The notes: generated from the sequence alone by a model not told the origin. A DNA stretch of 64,000 nt from Sabulibacter ruber (GCF_017355955.1 NZ_JAFFID010000001.1:1302001-1366000), one strand, 5' to 3'. Shown: positions 23,600 through 33,661, counted from the first letter of the stretch. Translations and numbers: made by a program.

Positions 23600-24557
23600 G
23601 CAGTTGTTTTTCCATTTTCAGGTACTCTTTCTGGTAATTTCTTCTTTCTTTCTGGAAAAACAACGGGCTAGTTGGATTATTTTCTCCTATTATCCTTCCT
23701 TCTTAATGGCGGCTTCAGCCCTCTGGCAATGCTGTTAATAGCGAGGTATTGGCAACGTTGCCATAGGCGGCAGGCAAGGTCTGATAAATCAACCCATCAT
23801 TGCAGCTATTGCCGCAAAACCCTGAAGAAGAACCACCTACCGAAGTCAGCCTCCTTGACTTTGTCCTCCCAAAAGGCTAACTTCGCTCTATCTGCAAGTC
23901 TTGCTGGGACGCTCCCGTCCGAAAGCACGCGCTTTCAGCGGCACCGCCGCCGCAAGACTCCCCAGCCCCTCATCAAAGGCTCGGGCCTTTGGCTCTTCTT
24001 CAGGCTTTTGCCGCTTTAGTGACCTTTGATTCCTTACTTCCCCTTGCCTGGAAGCTTCGCCATTATAAGAGCAGAAAATAATCCAATGACGGATTAACTA
24101 CTGTATAAACGTAGTTATTCCGGTTATTGGTCCTATGTACGGAGGCAAACATACGTTTATTCAGCTACCGTTGGTCGGATAAACGTAACTGGACTAACGA
24201 ATATACTATATTCTAGAACTTCTATACTAATTTCCTCGGCAACTACGGGTTGTGCTCTGGTCTGTCTTCCGTAGCCTGGTGCCAGGTGAGCGCGGCAAGG
24301 AAAACCTGCAACCGCCTTGTTCTTTGCCCAACTTCCATGCGTTAGAAATTGCAGGAGGTATGGTATTTCTGGCTAGGGTTAAGCAGGCTTAACGTACCTT
24401 TGGCTTAAGTTCAGGAGTTGATTTAGGCCAACCAACCTATTCTTGCCACGTCTTCGCGACCAAGCTGCCCGCCAGTTTCTGAGCTATTTCTGGGAAAGAT
24501 TTGAAAAACCCACTAGAATAGCCCATTTTGATGAAGAAGTAAACCCCATTACCTTTC
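23600..24557. other. Island right margin, no gene seen; palindromic cluster
   Basis: About 960 bases without a credible gene. The plus-strand frame at 23672-24019 is rich in rare combinations and lacks motifs. At 24090-24123 a hairpin (CGGATTAACTAC...GTAGTTATTCCGG) is followed by ACGTTTAT at about 24150 paired with ATAAACGT at about 24180, and a nearby TGGTCC/GGACTAAC pair. The TAAACGTA motif occurs three times. It could be remnants of attC sites or integrase-binding repeats. No integrase coding sequence was found on either strand. Confidence 0.5.
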
Positions 24558-25085
24558 ATGGACAACATCACCCTCACCACTAAGCTAAGCGAACAGGATT
24601 ACATCAAAGTCAACTTCCATTTTGTGTTCCGTAAATGGAAAAGCAAATTCATTCTTGCCCTTGGGATTTTCTCACTCCTGAGCGTGCTTTTCCTGTACCT
24701 CACGGATGCGCTCACGGAGGTGCCCTGGATAGGGTTGATTTTTGGGCTCTACTTCACGGTGGGCTTTCCCGTTCAGCTTTACTTTGCCGCTAAAAAAGCT
24801 TACAAAACCCATCAACGGGTAAGCGAGACCATTGTCTATGAGTTTGACCGGGATATGGTCAGGATCACGGGCGAGTCTTTCCAGTCAAATTTCACCTGGG
24901 ACAAGATTCACAGCCTCACCGAGAACAAGGACTGGGTACTTATCTGGACTACTCCCCAGGTGGCCAACGTGGTTCCCAAAAGAGATTTCTCCCCAGAACA
25001 GTTGCGCCTGTTCAAAGAGATAGCCAAAGCCCAACAGGGGCCTAAAAACAAACTAAAATACAGCAGATCCGGCGCAGCCGCCTGA
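24558..25085 (+). CDS. YcxB-like membrane protein
   Basis: A 175-residue protein of the YcxB-like family. It has two central hydrophobic helices (residues about 35-52 and 58-76) with positively charged flanks, then the soluble C-terminal beta-sandwich with the pattern ETIVYEFDRDMVRITGESFQSNFTWDKI and VPKRDFSPEQLRLFKEI. The final tail (NKLKYSRSGAAA) is basic. The family is membrane-anchored with unknown function. This is the first gene after the island; it is oriented away from it and its base composition is that of the core genome. Confidence 0.75.
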   Translation: MDNITLTTKLSEQDYIKVNFHFVFRKWKSKFILALGIFSLLSVLFLYLTDALTEVPWIGLIFGLYFTVGFPVQLYFAAKKAYKTHQRVSETIVYEFDRDMVRITGESFQSNFTWDKIHSLTENKDWVLIWTTPQVANVVPKRDFSPEQLRLFKEIAKAQQGPKNKLKYSRSGAAA

Positions 25086-25255
25086 AACAGCCAATTCTTT
25101 GGTTTGCACTCAGCTCTTCGCTCTTCTATCGGAAACCGTATACGCGGGAAAGAGTACCTACTTCAGGAGTCATAGCTAAGCCTTCAGCTTGGTGGTTTGT
25201 TTTGCGCTCAATTTCCAGAAAAGACACCCAAAACGTAGCAGCAACAGAAACCACC

Positions 25256-25537
25256 ATGGAGCCTGAATTCATGAACCTTCGGCAGCAACGGGCAAGGTTG
25301 GAGAAATGCCTACCCATGACGCGGCCCTTCCCAACCGTTGTCTTCCAAATAGCCGAAGAAGCCATGCAGGTAATTGAGAAGATTGAAAACGGTACTCAAC
25401 CCAGCCCCTATTTCCTGCAAATACAGAAAGAGTTTACAGAGGCCATTGAATTGTTCTTCCGCCGCAGAGGAAAAGAAGGAGCTGCCGCTCTTTACGCCAC
25501 GCTCACCAGGTACCTTCAGGAGAAGGGGGCACTTTAG
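25256..25537 (+). CDS. Hypothetical helical protein
   Basis: I take the ATG at 25256 (MEPEFMNLRQQRARLEKCL) as start. Further upstream the frame is uncharacteristic. The 93-residue protein is predicted to be all-helical and amphipathic, with an acidic centre and a basic REKEG-like turn (FFRRRGKEGAAALYATLTRYLQE). It loosely resembles the small helical proteins at 31909 and 32634 in the spacing of leucines, but I do not see a convincing match. No function can be given. Confidence 0.5.
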   Translation: MEPEFMNLRQQRARLEKCLPMTRPFPTVVFQIAEEAMQVIEKIENGTQPSPYFLQIQKEFTEAIELFFRRRGKEGAAALYATLTRYLQEKGAL

Positions 25538-25576
25538 GCTCCCGGCGGAGGACATCACCCCCTATGTTTCACAAGG

Positions 25577-27160
25577 CTAGATTTTACTGGCTTGCTGCCG
25601 GATCGCTTTCAGGGTGACCTGGGTAGACGTAAACAGCTTCTTATCGCCGCTTAACTGAGCTGCTTTTGCCAGGCCTTCAAGCGATAAAACCCTGTTGGGC
25701 GCAAGTTTGAGGGCCGCCTGAAATGCCTGTTTTGCCTTGGCAGGCTGTTTCAAGGTCAGAAGCATCTCTCCCCTAAGCTCATGGGCAGGCTTGATGAAAA
25801 TAGGCATCACAAACGCCCCCCTGAGGTTTTCGTTCCGGATGGCCTCCTGCAAACTCCGCTCGGCTTCTTCCCTTTTCCCTTCTTTGAACAACAGCAGCGC
25901 CTCCAGCTCATTCTGCAAGACCGTAGCCAGTGAGTACACCGTAGGGGTATTGGGAGCACAATGGTCATACGGCCCCTGTTCCATACCAACGGAGGTTGTT
26001 TTGCCCAGCGCTACGCGGATGGAGTCAAGCGCTTGCCGGGCGGTGGCCAGGTCACCTCTGTGTATTGCGGCATATCCTCTGGTAAAATGCGCTATGGTTT
26101 GGCTTTCGGCCGGAAGGTCATCTAATTTCACCGGTCTGGTAAGAAAATCGCTGTTCCAGTCTTTGGTTTCTATTACATGGTGGGCCCGCATCAGAACCAC
26201 GTGGTTCCGGATGAGCGGAGCATTGCTTTGCAGGGCATTTTCTTCCACCTCCTGCAAAAGCGCCAGCGCCTCTTTAAACCGGCCTTGCTGCAGGTAGCCG
26301 TGCTCCAGCCACCAGATAGAATGGTAGCCACGGTCTTCCACGCCTAGGTTTTTTCTTCTGCGCCGTTCTTCGGCGGCGGCCATAGACGCCTCATTGGAAG
26401 CTATCACCCCATCCCATCGCCCGAGGGCGGCATAGATGTGGGACGGCATGTGCAGCGCATGCTGGGCATACGGAGCCGCTTTGGGGTAGCGTTCTGCCGC
26501 TTCCAGGGCAAGGTGCGCCTGGGCCGCATTGTCATGGCAATGGATAAAGTAGTGCAGCGCCCCGGGGTGGTACGGTTCTTTGCCCATTACTTTTTTGGCA
26601 ATCATGGCCGCCGTATCCGGGATGCTCACGCCCATGTACGCCAGCGCGCAAAGCGAGGCAATTTCCAGGTCGTTTGGGTCATTCTTGTAGAGTTGCCGCA
26701 TCTGGCTCAGGTAAGCAAGGTCTCTGTCCCTCTTTTCCCCTTTTTCCAGAAACAGGGCTTCCACCGCCCTCAGCAACCCTTTTTCCTTCTCGGTGGGTGC
26801 CTTGGCCAGCCGCTCAGAGGCACTGTACCCTAGTTTGTTTAAGCAGGCAATGGCTTTGTCACTTTCAGAGGGTCCACCCCAGATGGGGTGGTTGTACGTC
26901 ATGGCCTCGCCCCAATACGCCAGAGCGAAATCGGGGTCCTGCTGCTGGGCTTTCTGAAAGGCTTCTGCGGCATCTTCGTACTCAAAGCTATGCAACAGTA
27001 GCACGCCTTCCAGAAACGCTCTCTGCGCCTGCGGCTTACCAGAATTGGGAAACTGGATTTGCGAAGGGTTCTGGGCGGCGGCAGGTACACTACCGCTCAG
27101 CCATACCAATAGAAAAAGATACGCACAGCCGTATGCTTTTCGCAGAATTGCTTTTTCCAT
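25577..27160 (-). CDS. Secreted TPR-repeat protein
   Basis: A 527-residue exported protein. The signal peptide runs to SVPAAAQ. It is a chain of tetratricopeptide-type helical pairs: AFLEGVLLLHSFEYEDAAEAFQKAQQQDPDFALAYWGEA, later LARQALD and near the end AKAKQAFQAALKLAPNRVLSLEGLAKAAQ. The middle (HCHDNAAQAHLALEAAERY, LHMPSHIYAALGRWD) has a His-rich stretch found in a group of Bacteroidota proteins of this size. TPR domains bind peptides or partner proteins. A periplasmic location is inferred. The gene stands alone. Confidence 0.75.
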   Translation of the reverse strand: MEKAILRKAYGCAYLFLLVWLSGSVPAAAQNPSQIQFPNSGKPQAQRAFLEGVLLLHSFEYEDAAEAFQKAQQQDPDFALAYWGEAMTYNHPIWGGPSESDKAIACLNKLGYSASERLAKAPTEKEKGLLRAVEALFLEKGEKRDRDLAYLSQMRQLYKNDPNDLEIASLCALAYMGVSIPDTAAMIAKKVMGKEPYHPGALHYFIHCHDNAAQAHLALEAAERYPKAAPYAQHALHMPSHIYAALGRWDGVIASNEASMAAAEERRRRKNLGVEDRGYHSIWWLEHGYLQQGRFKEALALLQEVEENALQSNAPLIRNHVVLMRAHHVIETKDWNSDFLTRPVKLDDLPAESQTIAHFTRGYAAIHRGDLATARQALDSIRVALGKTTSVGMEQGPYDHCAPNTPTVYSLATVLQNELEALLLFKEGKREEAERSLQEAIRNENLRGAFVMPIFIKPAHELRGEMLLTLKQPAKAKQAFQAALKLAPNRVLSLEGLAKAAQLSGDKKLFTSTQVTLKAIRQQASKI

Positions 27161-27414
27161 ATCTACACGCTTTTACAACCTGAAAAAAACCGCCCTACTT
27201 TTTACCTAATTTACAAAGTAAACTCCTGTAAGTCCAGTAATTAGCGATTAGTTTTACTTCTAAGAATCCGTTGCGCTGACCTGAGGCAGACGCTTTTCTG
27301 TATTTGCCTTCTTTTCAGGAAACCGGGGCGAAAACACGTATTTTATTTACCTAAGGGATAATGCCCGGGCAATGGGTTCCGCAGGCCTTCCCTTCCACTT
27401 TTGGCTTTTTCAGG

Positions 27415-27915
27415 ATGGAAACCAGGCACCAGCTCACCTTATTTCTGACGGAGAACCAGGAAACCATTGAACGCATCAGGGCCCGTTTTAACCCGGCGCA
27501 GTTCCGCCTCATCCCCGCCCACGTGACGCTATGCCGCGAAGAGGAACTGCAAGACCTGGACAAGGTGCGGGCGAACCTCGCGGCAATAAAGCTGGCAACC
27601 CCGCTGCAGGTTAATCTGGGGCAGATTTTGCGCACAGCAGACGGCAAAGGCGCATTCCTGCCCTCGGCCGGAGAAAACAGGCAATTTCATGCGGTAAGGA
27701 AAGCCGTGCTCACCGGTGTTGTGGAACACCCCAGAGACCATCAGCCCCACGTCACTTTAATGCACCCCAGAAACTCCGCCTGCACAGACGAGATTTTCGC
27801 TCAGTTAATGCAACATAAATTTCCCGCTCAGTTGAAGTTCCGCACCATCAGCCTGATAGAACAGAAAGCCGGCGGCAAATGGAATATCCTGCAGGAATTC
27901 AGGATAGCAGAGTAG
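27415..27915 (+). CDS. 2'-5' RNA ligase/2H phosphoesterase family protein
   Basis: I prefer the ATG at 27415 (METRHQLTLF). The frame opens 54 bases earlier, but those residues do not fit the family. The 166-residue protein has the two HxT motifs that define 2H phosphoesterases: H36-V-T38 in PAHVTLC and H112-V-T in PHVTLMHP. These would bind the phosphate of cyclic 2',3' RNA ends or related substrates. Members act on RNA or nucleotide 2'-5' bonds in the cytoplasm. The gene is single and reads toward the DUF2306 gene, about 230 bases away. Confidence 0.78.
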   Translation: METRHQLTLFLTENQETIERIRARFNPAQFRLIPAHVTLCREEELQDLDKVRANLAAIKLATPLQVNLGQILRTADGKGAFLPSAGENRQFHAVRKAVLTGVVEHPRDHQPHVTLMHPRNSACTDEIFAQLMQHKFPAQLKFRTISLIEQKAGGKWNILQEFRIAE

Positions 27916-28144
27916 CTTCCTGCTTTGGGTAAAGGGTTAGACCTTTCTTGTTGATTTTAGGGTTATTTCTCAGAAAAGAGGCTTGAAACAGGATTGGGTA
28001 AGTTCCTGGTCCACAAGCTATAGTTGGGCAATTATCCAGAAGTCACGCTCCCTCAGTTCAGGTATTTTTAGTAAATTTAGCTGCGCTCCTCCATGAACCC
28101 CAATGCTGTTTTAGATAGACTCTGCCACCCATAAAGACACCCAG

Positions 28145-29005
28145 ATGAGTAACGTCTTGCGCAAACCCATTACTCCTGCAACCCAACCCCGGTCCATAGC
28201 CAAGTTAAGCGCGGCCGCCTTCCGGTGGTCCAGCCTTCTGCTGGTGGCTACGGTCTGGTGTAGCGCCGCCCTGTTTGGCTTGTACATCCTGGCTTTCTAC
28301 GCCGCCGCCCTTTACGAAGGCGATATGCAGCGCTGGAACGGTGTGCTGCCCGGCCTGTACGTGCGTGATTCTGTTGCCTCCACCTCGGGCATTGGGCTAC
28401 ACTTTGCCACCGGCGGCATTATCCTGGTGCTGGGGAGCATTCAGCTCATAGACAAAGTGCGGGAGCGTTTTCCTGCCTTGCACCGCTGGATTGGGAGAGT
28501 CTACATTCTGTCTTCTCTCCTGGCGGCCATTGGCGGACTGGTGTTTATCTTCCTGAAAGGCACTATTGGGGGCACAGTTATGAACATTGGCTTCGGGCTG
28601 TACGGGGTACTCATGTTTGTTGCGGCCGTGGAAACGCTCCGCCACGCCCTTGCCCGCCAAATGGAGAAGCACCGCGCCTGGGCGCTGCGGTTGTATGCGC
28701 TGGCCATCGGGTCGTGGCTTTACCGCATGGACTACGGCTTCTGGCTGATGCTCACAGACGGCCTTGGTCACACCCGCCAGTTCAGCGGCGCGTTTGATAT
28801 GGTGATGGTGTTTTTCTTTTACCTGCCCAACCTGCTGGTGGCCGAGGCCTTCATCAGGGCGCGGCGGTTTACCGCCTCTCCTATCCTCAGGCTTTCCGCC
28901 TCGGTTGTATTGCTATTGGCTACCGTTTTTCTGATGGTGGGCACCTATTACTTCACTTTATACTACTGGGGCCCGGCCATTGTGAATTGGGTCACTGGCG
29001 CCTAA
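28145..29005 (+). CDS. DUF2306 membrane protein
   Basis: A 286-residue protein with about seven hydrophobic segments. The diagnostic core ALHRWIGRVYILSSLLAAIGG and later KHRAWALRLYALAIGSWLYRMDYG matches the DUF2306 family. Histidines of HRWIG and HRAW recur in positions that would suit haem or metal ligation, but the function is unknown. The first 40 residues are a polar cytoplasmic N-terminus. It starts with ATG at 28145 and is separated from the GNAT gene by over 200 bases. Confidence 0.8.
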   Translation: MSNVLRKPITPATQPRSIAKLSAAAFRWSSLLLVATVWCSAALFGLYILAFYAAALYEGDMQRWNGVLPGLYVRDSVASTSGIGLHFATGGIILVLGSIQLIDKVRERFPALHRWIGRVYILSSLLAAIGGLVFIFLKGTIGGTVMNIGFGLYGVLMFVAAVETLRHALARQMEKHRAWALRLYALAIGSWLYRMDYGFWLMLTDGLGHTRQFSGAFDMVMVFFFYLPNLLVAEAFIRARRFTASPILRLSASVVLLLATVFLMVGTYYFTLYYWGPAIVNWVTGA

Positions 29006-29223
29006 TCTGCCCAGATTCCCCTATCTTCTGGATTAGCGCCAAACGGGCTTTCTCTTTTCCCGAAATCCCAGGCCGCATTTTAGGGTAGTTTTGGGGAAGA
29101 GACACCTAAAACGAAATGATGGAAAGGAAGCCAGGAAGCAGCCTGCTTCCCGATCAGGTTGCTTTACACACCGTAATGGCTCCAAATCTTTACCTTTGGT
29201 TACCCAAAGCTGAAAAAACAAGA

Positions 29224-29754
29224 ATGCACGCAAACCTGAACCACATGCTAACGGAAGGAAAGATTACGCTCAGGCCTTTACAGGACCACGACCGCGATGC
29301 CCTGGCCCAGCTTGCCAACAACAAGAAGATCTGGGACAACCTACGGGACATTCTTCCTCACCCGTACACCCCCGCCGATGCGGACGCCTTCATTCAGCTC
29401 ACCCGGCAAGAAAAGGAGCCCATGACCTTTGCCATTGCCTTTGACCAGCAGTTCTGTGGTATCATTGGGCTGGTGGGCCAAACCGACATATACCGGAAAA
29501 CCGCCGAGATAGGCTACTGGATAGGCGAGCCGTTCTGGAAGCGGGGCATTGCCACCACTGCCGTGAAACTCATTACTGCCTACGGCCTCCACCAGCTTGG
29601 CTTTCTCCGCATCCATACCGGTATATTTGAATACAACCCTGGGTCTATGCGGGTACTGGAGAAGAACGGTTATGAGAAAGACGGCATCTTCAGGAAATCA
29701 CTGGTCAAGAACGGCCAGATTTGGGACGAACACCGGTATTCCATCATCAAATAA
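29224..29754 (+). CDS. GNAT-family N-acetyltransferase
   Basis: The 176-residue product from the ATG at 29224 has the RimJ/Acetyltransf_3 fold. The opening ITLRPLQDHDRDALAQLANN is the first beta-alpha unit, and the acyl-CoA-binding motif is EIGYWIGEPFWKRGIATTAV, with the glycine-containing RGIATTA loop (pyrophosphate loop). NPGSMRVLEKNGYEKDG is the closing motif. A longer frame begins at 29116 and a second ATG lies at 29245, so the true start is uncertain. The next gene starts seven bases after its stop, so the two are likely co-transcribed. Confidence 0.82.
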   Translation: MHANLNHMLTEGKITLRPLQDHDRDALAQLANNKKIWDNLRDILPHPYTPADADAFIQLTRQEKEPMTFAIAFDQQFCGIIGLVGQTDIYRKTAEIGYWIGEPFWKRGIATTAVKLITAYGLHQLGFLRIHTGIFEYNPGSMRVLEKNGYEKDGIFRKSLVKNGQIWDEHRYSIIK

Positions 29755-29761
29755 CTACCAT

Positions 29762-30145
29762 ATGACGAGTCATCTGCAAGAAGAAACAGTAAGGGACTAC
29801 ATCAGGGCTTACAACGCGTTTGATGTAGACGGCATGCTCCAGCACCTGCACCAGGATGTCTGCTTTGAGAACATCTCGGGCGGAGAGGTCAACCTGACCA
29901 CCCACGGACTGGAGGAATTCAGAAAACAGGCCGAAAACGCCAAAGATTTCTTCCGGGAAAGAGAGCAGAAGGTGCTTTCTCTCCAGTCCACCAATTCCAC
30001 CACCGAAGCGCACATTGACTACACCGGTGTTCTGGCCAGGGACCTACCCAATGGCCTGCAAGCAGGCACTGTGCTGCAACTGAGCGGCAAGTCTACCTTC
30101 CACTTCCAAGACGACAAGATTATTCGGCTGGTAGACGAGAGCTGA
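29762..30145 (+). CDS. SnoaL-like/NTF2-fold protein
   Basis: A 128-residue protein with the SnoaL/NTF2-like cone fold. The pattern VRDYIRAYNAFDVDGMLQHLHQDVCFEN is the classic opening helix followed by the first strand, and ends KSTFHFQDDKIIRLVDES, the typical closing strand. Members bind small hydrophobic ligands or act as ketosteroid isomerases. Nothing shows the ligand here. It follows the GNAT gene with a seven-base gap, so the pair probably forms an operon. The start ATG was chosen over an upstream extension that overlaps the GNAT gene in another frame. Confidence 0.78.
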   Translation: MTSHLQEETVRDYIRAYNAFDVDGMLQHLHQDVCFENISGGEVNLTTHGLEEFRKQAENAKDFFREREQKVLSLQSTNSTTEAHIDYTGVLARDLPNGLQAGTVLQLSGKSTFHFQDDKIIRLVDES

Positions 30146-30415
30146 GCAATTCTTCTTTCGACCTGGCTCATACCTGTATGCGCCAGGTTGAAAGAAGAAA
30201 GCAGAAAAATGAAGGGTTCTGGCTCGGAAGAAAACCTGAACTTTCAGAAAAAGTCCGTTCCGATTCAGGCGGATATTTGCCGAGGATGGTGTGAGGAACC
30301 CGAGCAGCTTTTTATTGCCCATTACGGAAAACTGCCCTAAAATCAGAAAGCTAACCTTTCAACAAGTTGCTTCCTGAAAGCCGCTGATTCAGGCTCACCT
30401 TCGCAGAGTAGGCTT

Positions 30416-31516
30416 CTAATGAGCGCCTTTGATTTTCAGTTTTCTCCCCACCCATTTCACCAGAGGTCTCTCCACAAAATACGTGAGCAGAGAAGCCACT
30501 AGAACCATTATTGCTGTCATCAGCAGGATCTGCCATAGTTGCGGCAATTCTTTCAGTTGGGGCTTCACAAACTGGTTCCCGATTACCATATGGATCAGGT
30601 AGAGGCAATACGAAATACCGGCCAGGAAAAGGGTGACCTTGTTGACAATGAGCCTGAGACGATTGTTGATGGACAGGTAAAAGAACCCGAAGTAAACGAA
30701 CGTCATCAGGGCGTGTTCATACAGCGGCCGGTGTAGCACCACCCCATGGATTTTAGCGGAATTACCCACGGCAAGTATGTTGGTGATGAAAGCCAGCAGC
30801 AAGAGCAACCACCTGCCCACGGTACCGCCATCATATTTTATTTTATTGAAGACAATACCCGCATAAAAAACCGGCCACACCACCATGAGCGGAAAACAGG
30901 TAAGAATTGTCCAATGAACGGCGTTAAAACTCCCCAGGGGCACTATACTTGTAAGAAATAAATACAGCACCCCTACTGCCCCAGCTTTCTCCAGGTACTT
31001 CCCCCAATTCAGAAAGAGCAACCCGCCTAGCATGGAGTAGAACAGTACCTCAATGAGAAGCGTCCAGTACACGCCATCCAGAAAAGGGATGCCCATGAAG
31101 AAATTCAGGAGAGTGAGATTGGAAAGATACTGCAGAATAGTTTGCACAGGTGAAAGGCCGTGTTTTACCTGGAAAGCAAAAATACACAGGAAGGTAAGCG
31201 AGGCACATGCCCAAAACGTTGGAATCAGCCTGACAAAACGCCTTTTGGCGTACTCAGAAGCAGAAGGGCTGGAACGAAGCAGGTTGTACCCAACAAAACC
31301 GCTGATGATGAAAAACAGATCGGTACCGCCCGCAAACATGGCCAGGTAAGCTTTATAGGAAGTTACCTCCGCAAAGTGAAAGAGCACTACAATAAAGGCG
31401 GTGATCCTCCGGGTGCAGTCCAGTTCAATAATTCGTTTGGAATCTGCATTTTCCGTTTCAACGGGGTATCTTTCTACTTGATGAGGCGCTATTACCTCTA
31501 CCATTGTTTGCTCCAT
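30416..31516 (-). CDS. Acyltransferase 3 family membrane protein
   Basis: A 366-residue integral membrane O-acyltransferase with about ten hydrophobic segments. Features of the family are the early ELDCTRRITAFIVVLFHF (the usual RgiAil..vv.fH segment with the catalytic-type histidine in FHF) and AGGTDLFFIISGFVGY, then RRFVRLIPTFWA. They transfer acetyl or other acyl groups to sugars in cell-surface polysaccharides. The ending VGRKLKIKGAH is basic and cytoplasmic. No polysaccharide cluster is adjacent. The gene is single and reads left, away from the gene-poor region. Confidence 0.82.
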   Translation of the reverse strand: MEQTMVEVIAPHQVERYPVETENADSKRIIELDCTRRITAFIVVLFHFAEVTSYKAYLAMFAGGTDLFFIISGFVGYNLLRSSPSASEYAKRRFVRLIPTFWACASLTFLCIFAFQVKHGLSPVQTILQYLSNLTLLNFFMGIPFLDGVYWTLLIEVLFYSMLGGLLFLNWGKYLEKAGAVGVLYLFLTSIVPLGSFNAVHWTILTCFPLMVVWPVFYAGIVFNKIKYDGGTVGRWLLLLLAFITNILAVGNSAKIHGVVLHRPLYEHALMTFVYFGFFYLSINNRLRLIVNKVTLFLAGISYCLYLIHMVIGNQFVKPQLKELPQLWQILLMTAIMVLVASLLTYFVERPLVKWVGRKLKIKGAH

Positions 31517-31908
31517 AGGTCGCCAATATAGGACAATACTTAGTTAAATTTAGAAACAAAGCTCTATGATAAGATAAATTTTTAACATAAATAATCCTAC
31601 TCGTCAATATTATTTTAGGAAACTTACATTTTATAGCAGTTTACCACTAAGTACTTAGGCTTACTACTTGCTTACCAATGGGCAGACAAACCAATCCAAC
31701 CAGAATATAGCTTAGGTTCAATTCTATCGGAGGCAACGCACGTTTAAACCAATGAAGTCATCTTACTATTTTGCTAGCGGCCAATCTTTATTAACAATTT
31801 GATAACCAATACCAAACCTCTATCAGGCTACTACATGTTTGCCTACTATGTATATTGACTTGGCGTTAATACACGGTATCACCAATAGCCTAGAAAAAAG
31901 CGGCCGTT
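31517..31908. other. AT-rich intergenic region
   Basis: 392 bases with no gene on either strand that I can support. The composition is AT-rich from about 31550 to 31650. No strong hairpin and no consensus promoter stand out. Confidence 0.5.
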
Positions 31909-32223
31909 ATGGAAACAAAGGAGAAAAGCATTCCAGCCCTTCAACAAATCCTGCACAATCTTCGGGACTTGGAGGAACAGCGCCTCCAGCACCGGGACGT
32001 TACTTTCTCGCTCCTGACTCAATTACATGAAGCCTCGTCCATTTTTCAGGAGCTTCTGGCGCGGGAGAAACCAGGCGAGCAAACGAGCACAGTTATCAAT
32101 TACTGCCTCATGAAACTGGAGATGGCCATTAAACAGGTGGAGTTCGGGAACGTGGGCGATGGGTTAAGTTTCAGCGAGTCGGTGATTCTCTACTTCCTTC
32201 ACCAAACCTCGGCAACAAAGTAG
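31909..32223 (+). CDS. Small helical protein, paralogue A
   Basis: A 104-residue all-helical acidic protein that I do not recognise. It opens METKEKSIPALQQILHNLRDLEEQ and ends VEFGNVGDGLSFSESVILYFLHQTS. The C-terminal segment (about 25 residues with GDGLSFSESVI) closely mirrors the paralogue at 32634, where it reads VEEGRLQEGLWFSKSVITFLL, so both belong to one family. Coiled-coil-like heptads are visible in the N-terminal half. It is not part of an operon: about 400 non-coding bases separate the two. Confidence 0.55.
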   Translation: METKEKSIPALQQILHNLRDLEEQRLQHRDVTFSLLTQLHEASSIFQELLAREKPGEQTSTVINYCLMKLEMAIKQVEFGNVGDGLSFSESVILYFLHQTSATK

Positions 32224-32633
32224 GACTTACCTCCTAAACGCAACCTGAAAGCTTTCTTGAAACTGCAGTGTGGGCGTTTATGAAGCTGAGTGATCAAAAC
32301 TCACCTAAACCACCAACGCTATAAAAACTAAGCGCTCTTTATACAGGTGGCGCCATTTTGTTCTTTAAGACCATTGAAAATGCCGTTCTTTTCTATATAT
32401 TGTTACAGAAAATAACAAGAAAGGTAAGAACTTAAAAAGAATTGTATAATATAGAGCCCATAAACGGCTGCTGAAATGTTTCTTTACCAGAGACATACGC
32501 CAGCTGCAGCAAGGTTTGGGGGCGTTGTACGTCTCAGGCCCTATTTTACCACATACCCTGGGGTTGCTTAGCTTACAACAGGCCGAAAAAGCCTCTTGAA
32601 TTGTTTAGAAAAGTATAAAATTTACTAACCAGA
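32224..32633. other. Intergenic region between paralogues
   Basis: 410 bases. AT-rich in its middle (around 32380-32450), with no supported gene. Confidence 0.5.
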
Positions 32634-32969
32634 ATGATAGAACTTAGACAAGAGTGCATCCAGACGCTTCAAGGAATTTTGAAAGAAATGGAGGAGTGCG
32701 CAAGTGACACACCAGAGGTAATCACCCATCAACTGGAGGCTATTCAGGAAACAGGGCACATCCTCTCTGACCTGAAAGAAACTACCCCTGCAGGCACCCA
32801 AGCCTATGAACGCCTAACCCTTCTTTTCCAGATGCTTGGGAAGGCAAAAGCAGAAGTGGAAGAAGGACGCCTACAGGAAGGCCTGTGGTTCAGCAAGTCT
32901 GTGATTACCTTTCTTTTAAATGGCACCTCCACCGATGCAGTCCCGCTTGCTCCGGTAGAAGCCATCTAA
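32634..32969 (+). CDS. Small helical protein, paralogue B
   Basis: A 111-residue helical protein. The opening IELRQECIQTLQGILKEMEECA, the middle LTLLFQMLGKAKAEVEEGRLQEGLWFSKSVI and the rest match paralogue A (31909) in helix pattern, length and the conserved G.L.FS.SVI segment. The C-terminal tail (TSTDAVPLAPVEAI) has no match. Neither protein has a signal peptide. A duplication followed by divergence explains the pair. Function unknown. Confidence 0.55.
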   Translation: MIELRQECIQTLQGILKEMEECASDTPEVITHQLEAIQETGHILSDLKETTPAGTQAYERLTLLFQMLGKAKAEVEEGRLQEGLWFSKSVITFLLNGTSTDAVPLAPVEAI

Positions 32970-33661
32970 GCTGTAGTATTCAGGAACCGGGAGGAGTTGA
33001 TGGAGGCGTTGGCAGGTGCTTTGGCCGGTAAAACTCTATATCATTCCTCCACCCTTCCCCTTCTCACAGGAGATCAGACCCTTTCGTAAGCACAGATTCT
33101 GTTTTCTATCTCAGTACTTCTTGGCAAGTTTCCTTTCTGCTGAGTAGCGGAGTTATGCATTTGCCGTACACAGGCCTCCTTCTTTTTATGTAGCTGCGGC
33201 TACCGCCTCCGCACCAACTTCTCACGCACTCTCAGGGCACTCATCTTAGGTTAGTACATCAGCCAAACGCTTAAACATTCTATTTTCGCTTTGATATTTG
33301 ATATAAATTCTATTTCTTACCCAAAGAAATAGAACCGCTTTCCGCTAAAAGTATCTTGTGAGCCGTTGAATTTCTGCTTTGGTACTTTTCTTCCATTTGC
33401 TGCCCTTTGGTTACACGTGATCCTGCGTGGTACATGAATTTCGCGCTTAGACCAACTCTAACCCATACGTCAAGAATTCCCTCCCCTTCTTAGTAAAAAG
33501 AGCATTTGCATTCTCCGGAACTGATGTTTAGCAGGCTTTTCCAACAAAGGCTTACTACGCTGTGCTGACCAACACTGGCCATCCGTTCACCTATACCCTA
33601 TATATATATGAAGCTATATATACTCATATCTAATAGTTTAATCAGAATAAAAGAATCTTAT
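32970..33661. other. Long non-coding stretch
   Basis: Nearly 700 bases without a supported gene. It includes an AT-rich TATATATATATG stretch at about 33599-33612 that can form hairpins. An unusually long gap for an otherwise compact genome. Confidence 0.5.

Noticed and set aside
23672..24019. 115-residue plus-strand frame near the presumed attI end
   Set aside because: Composition is unlike a protein (many Arg/Ser/His runs), and there is no start context; no similarity to an integrase was seen.
24090..24123. Hairpin as a further attC site
   Set aside because: At about 34 bases it is much shorter than any attC and lacks separate inner and outer boxes.
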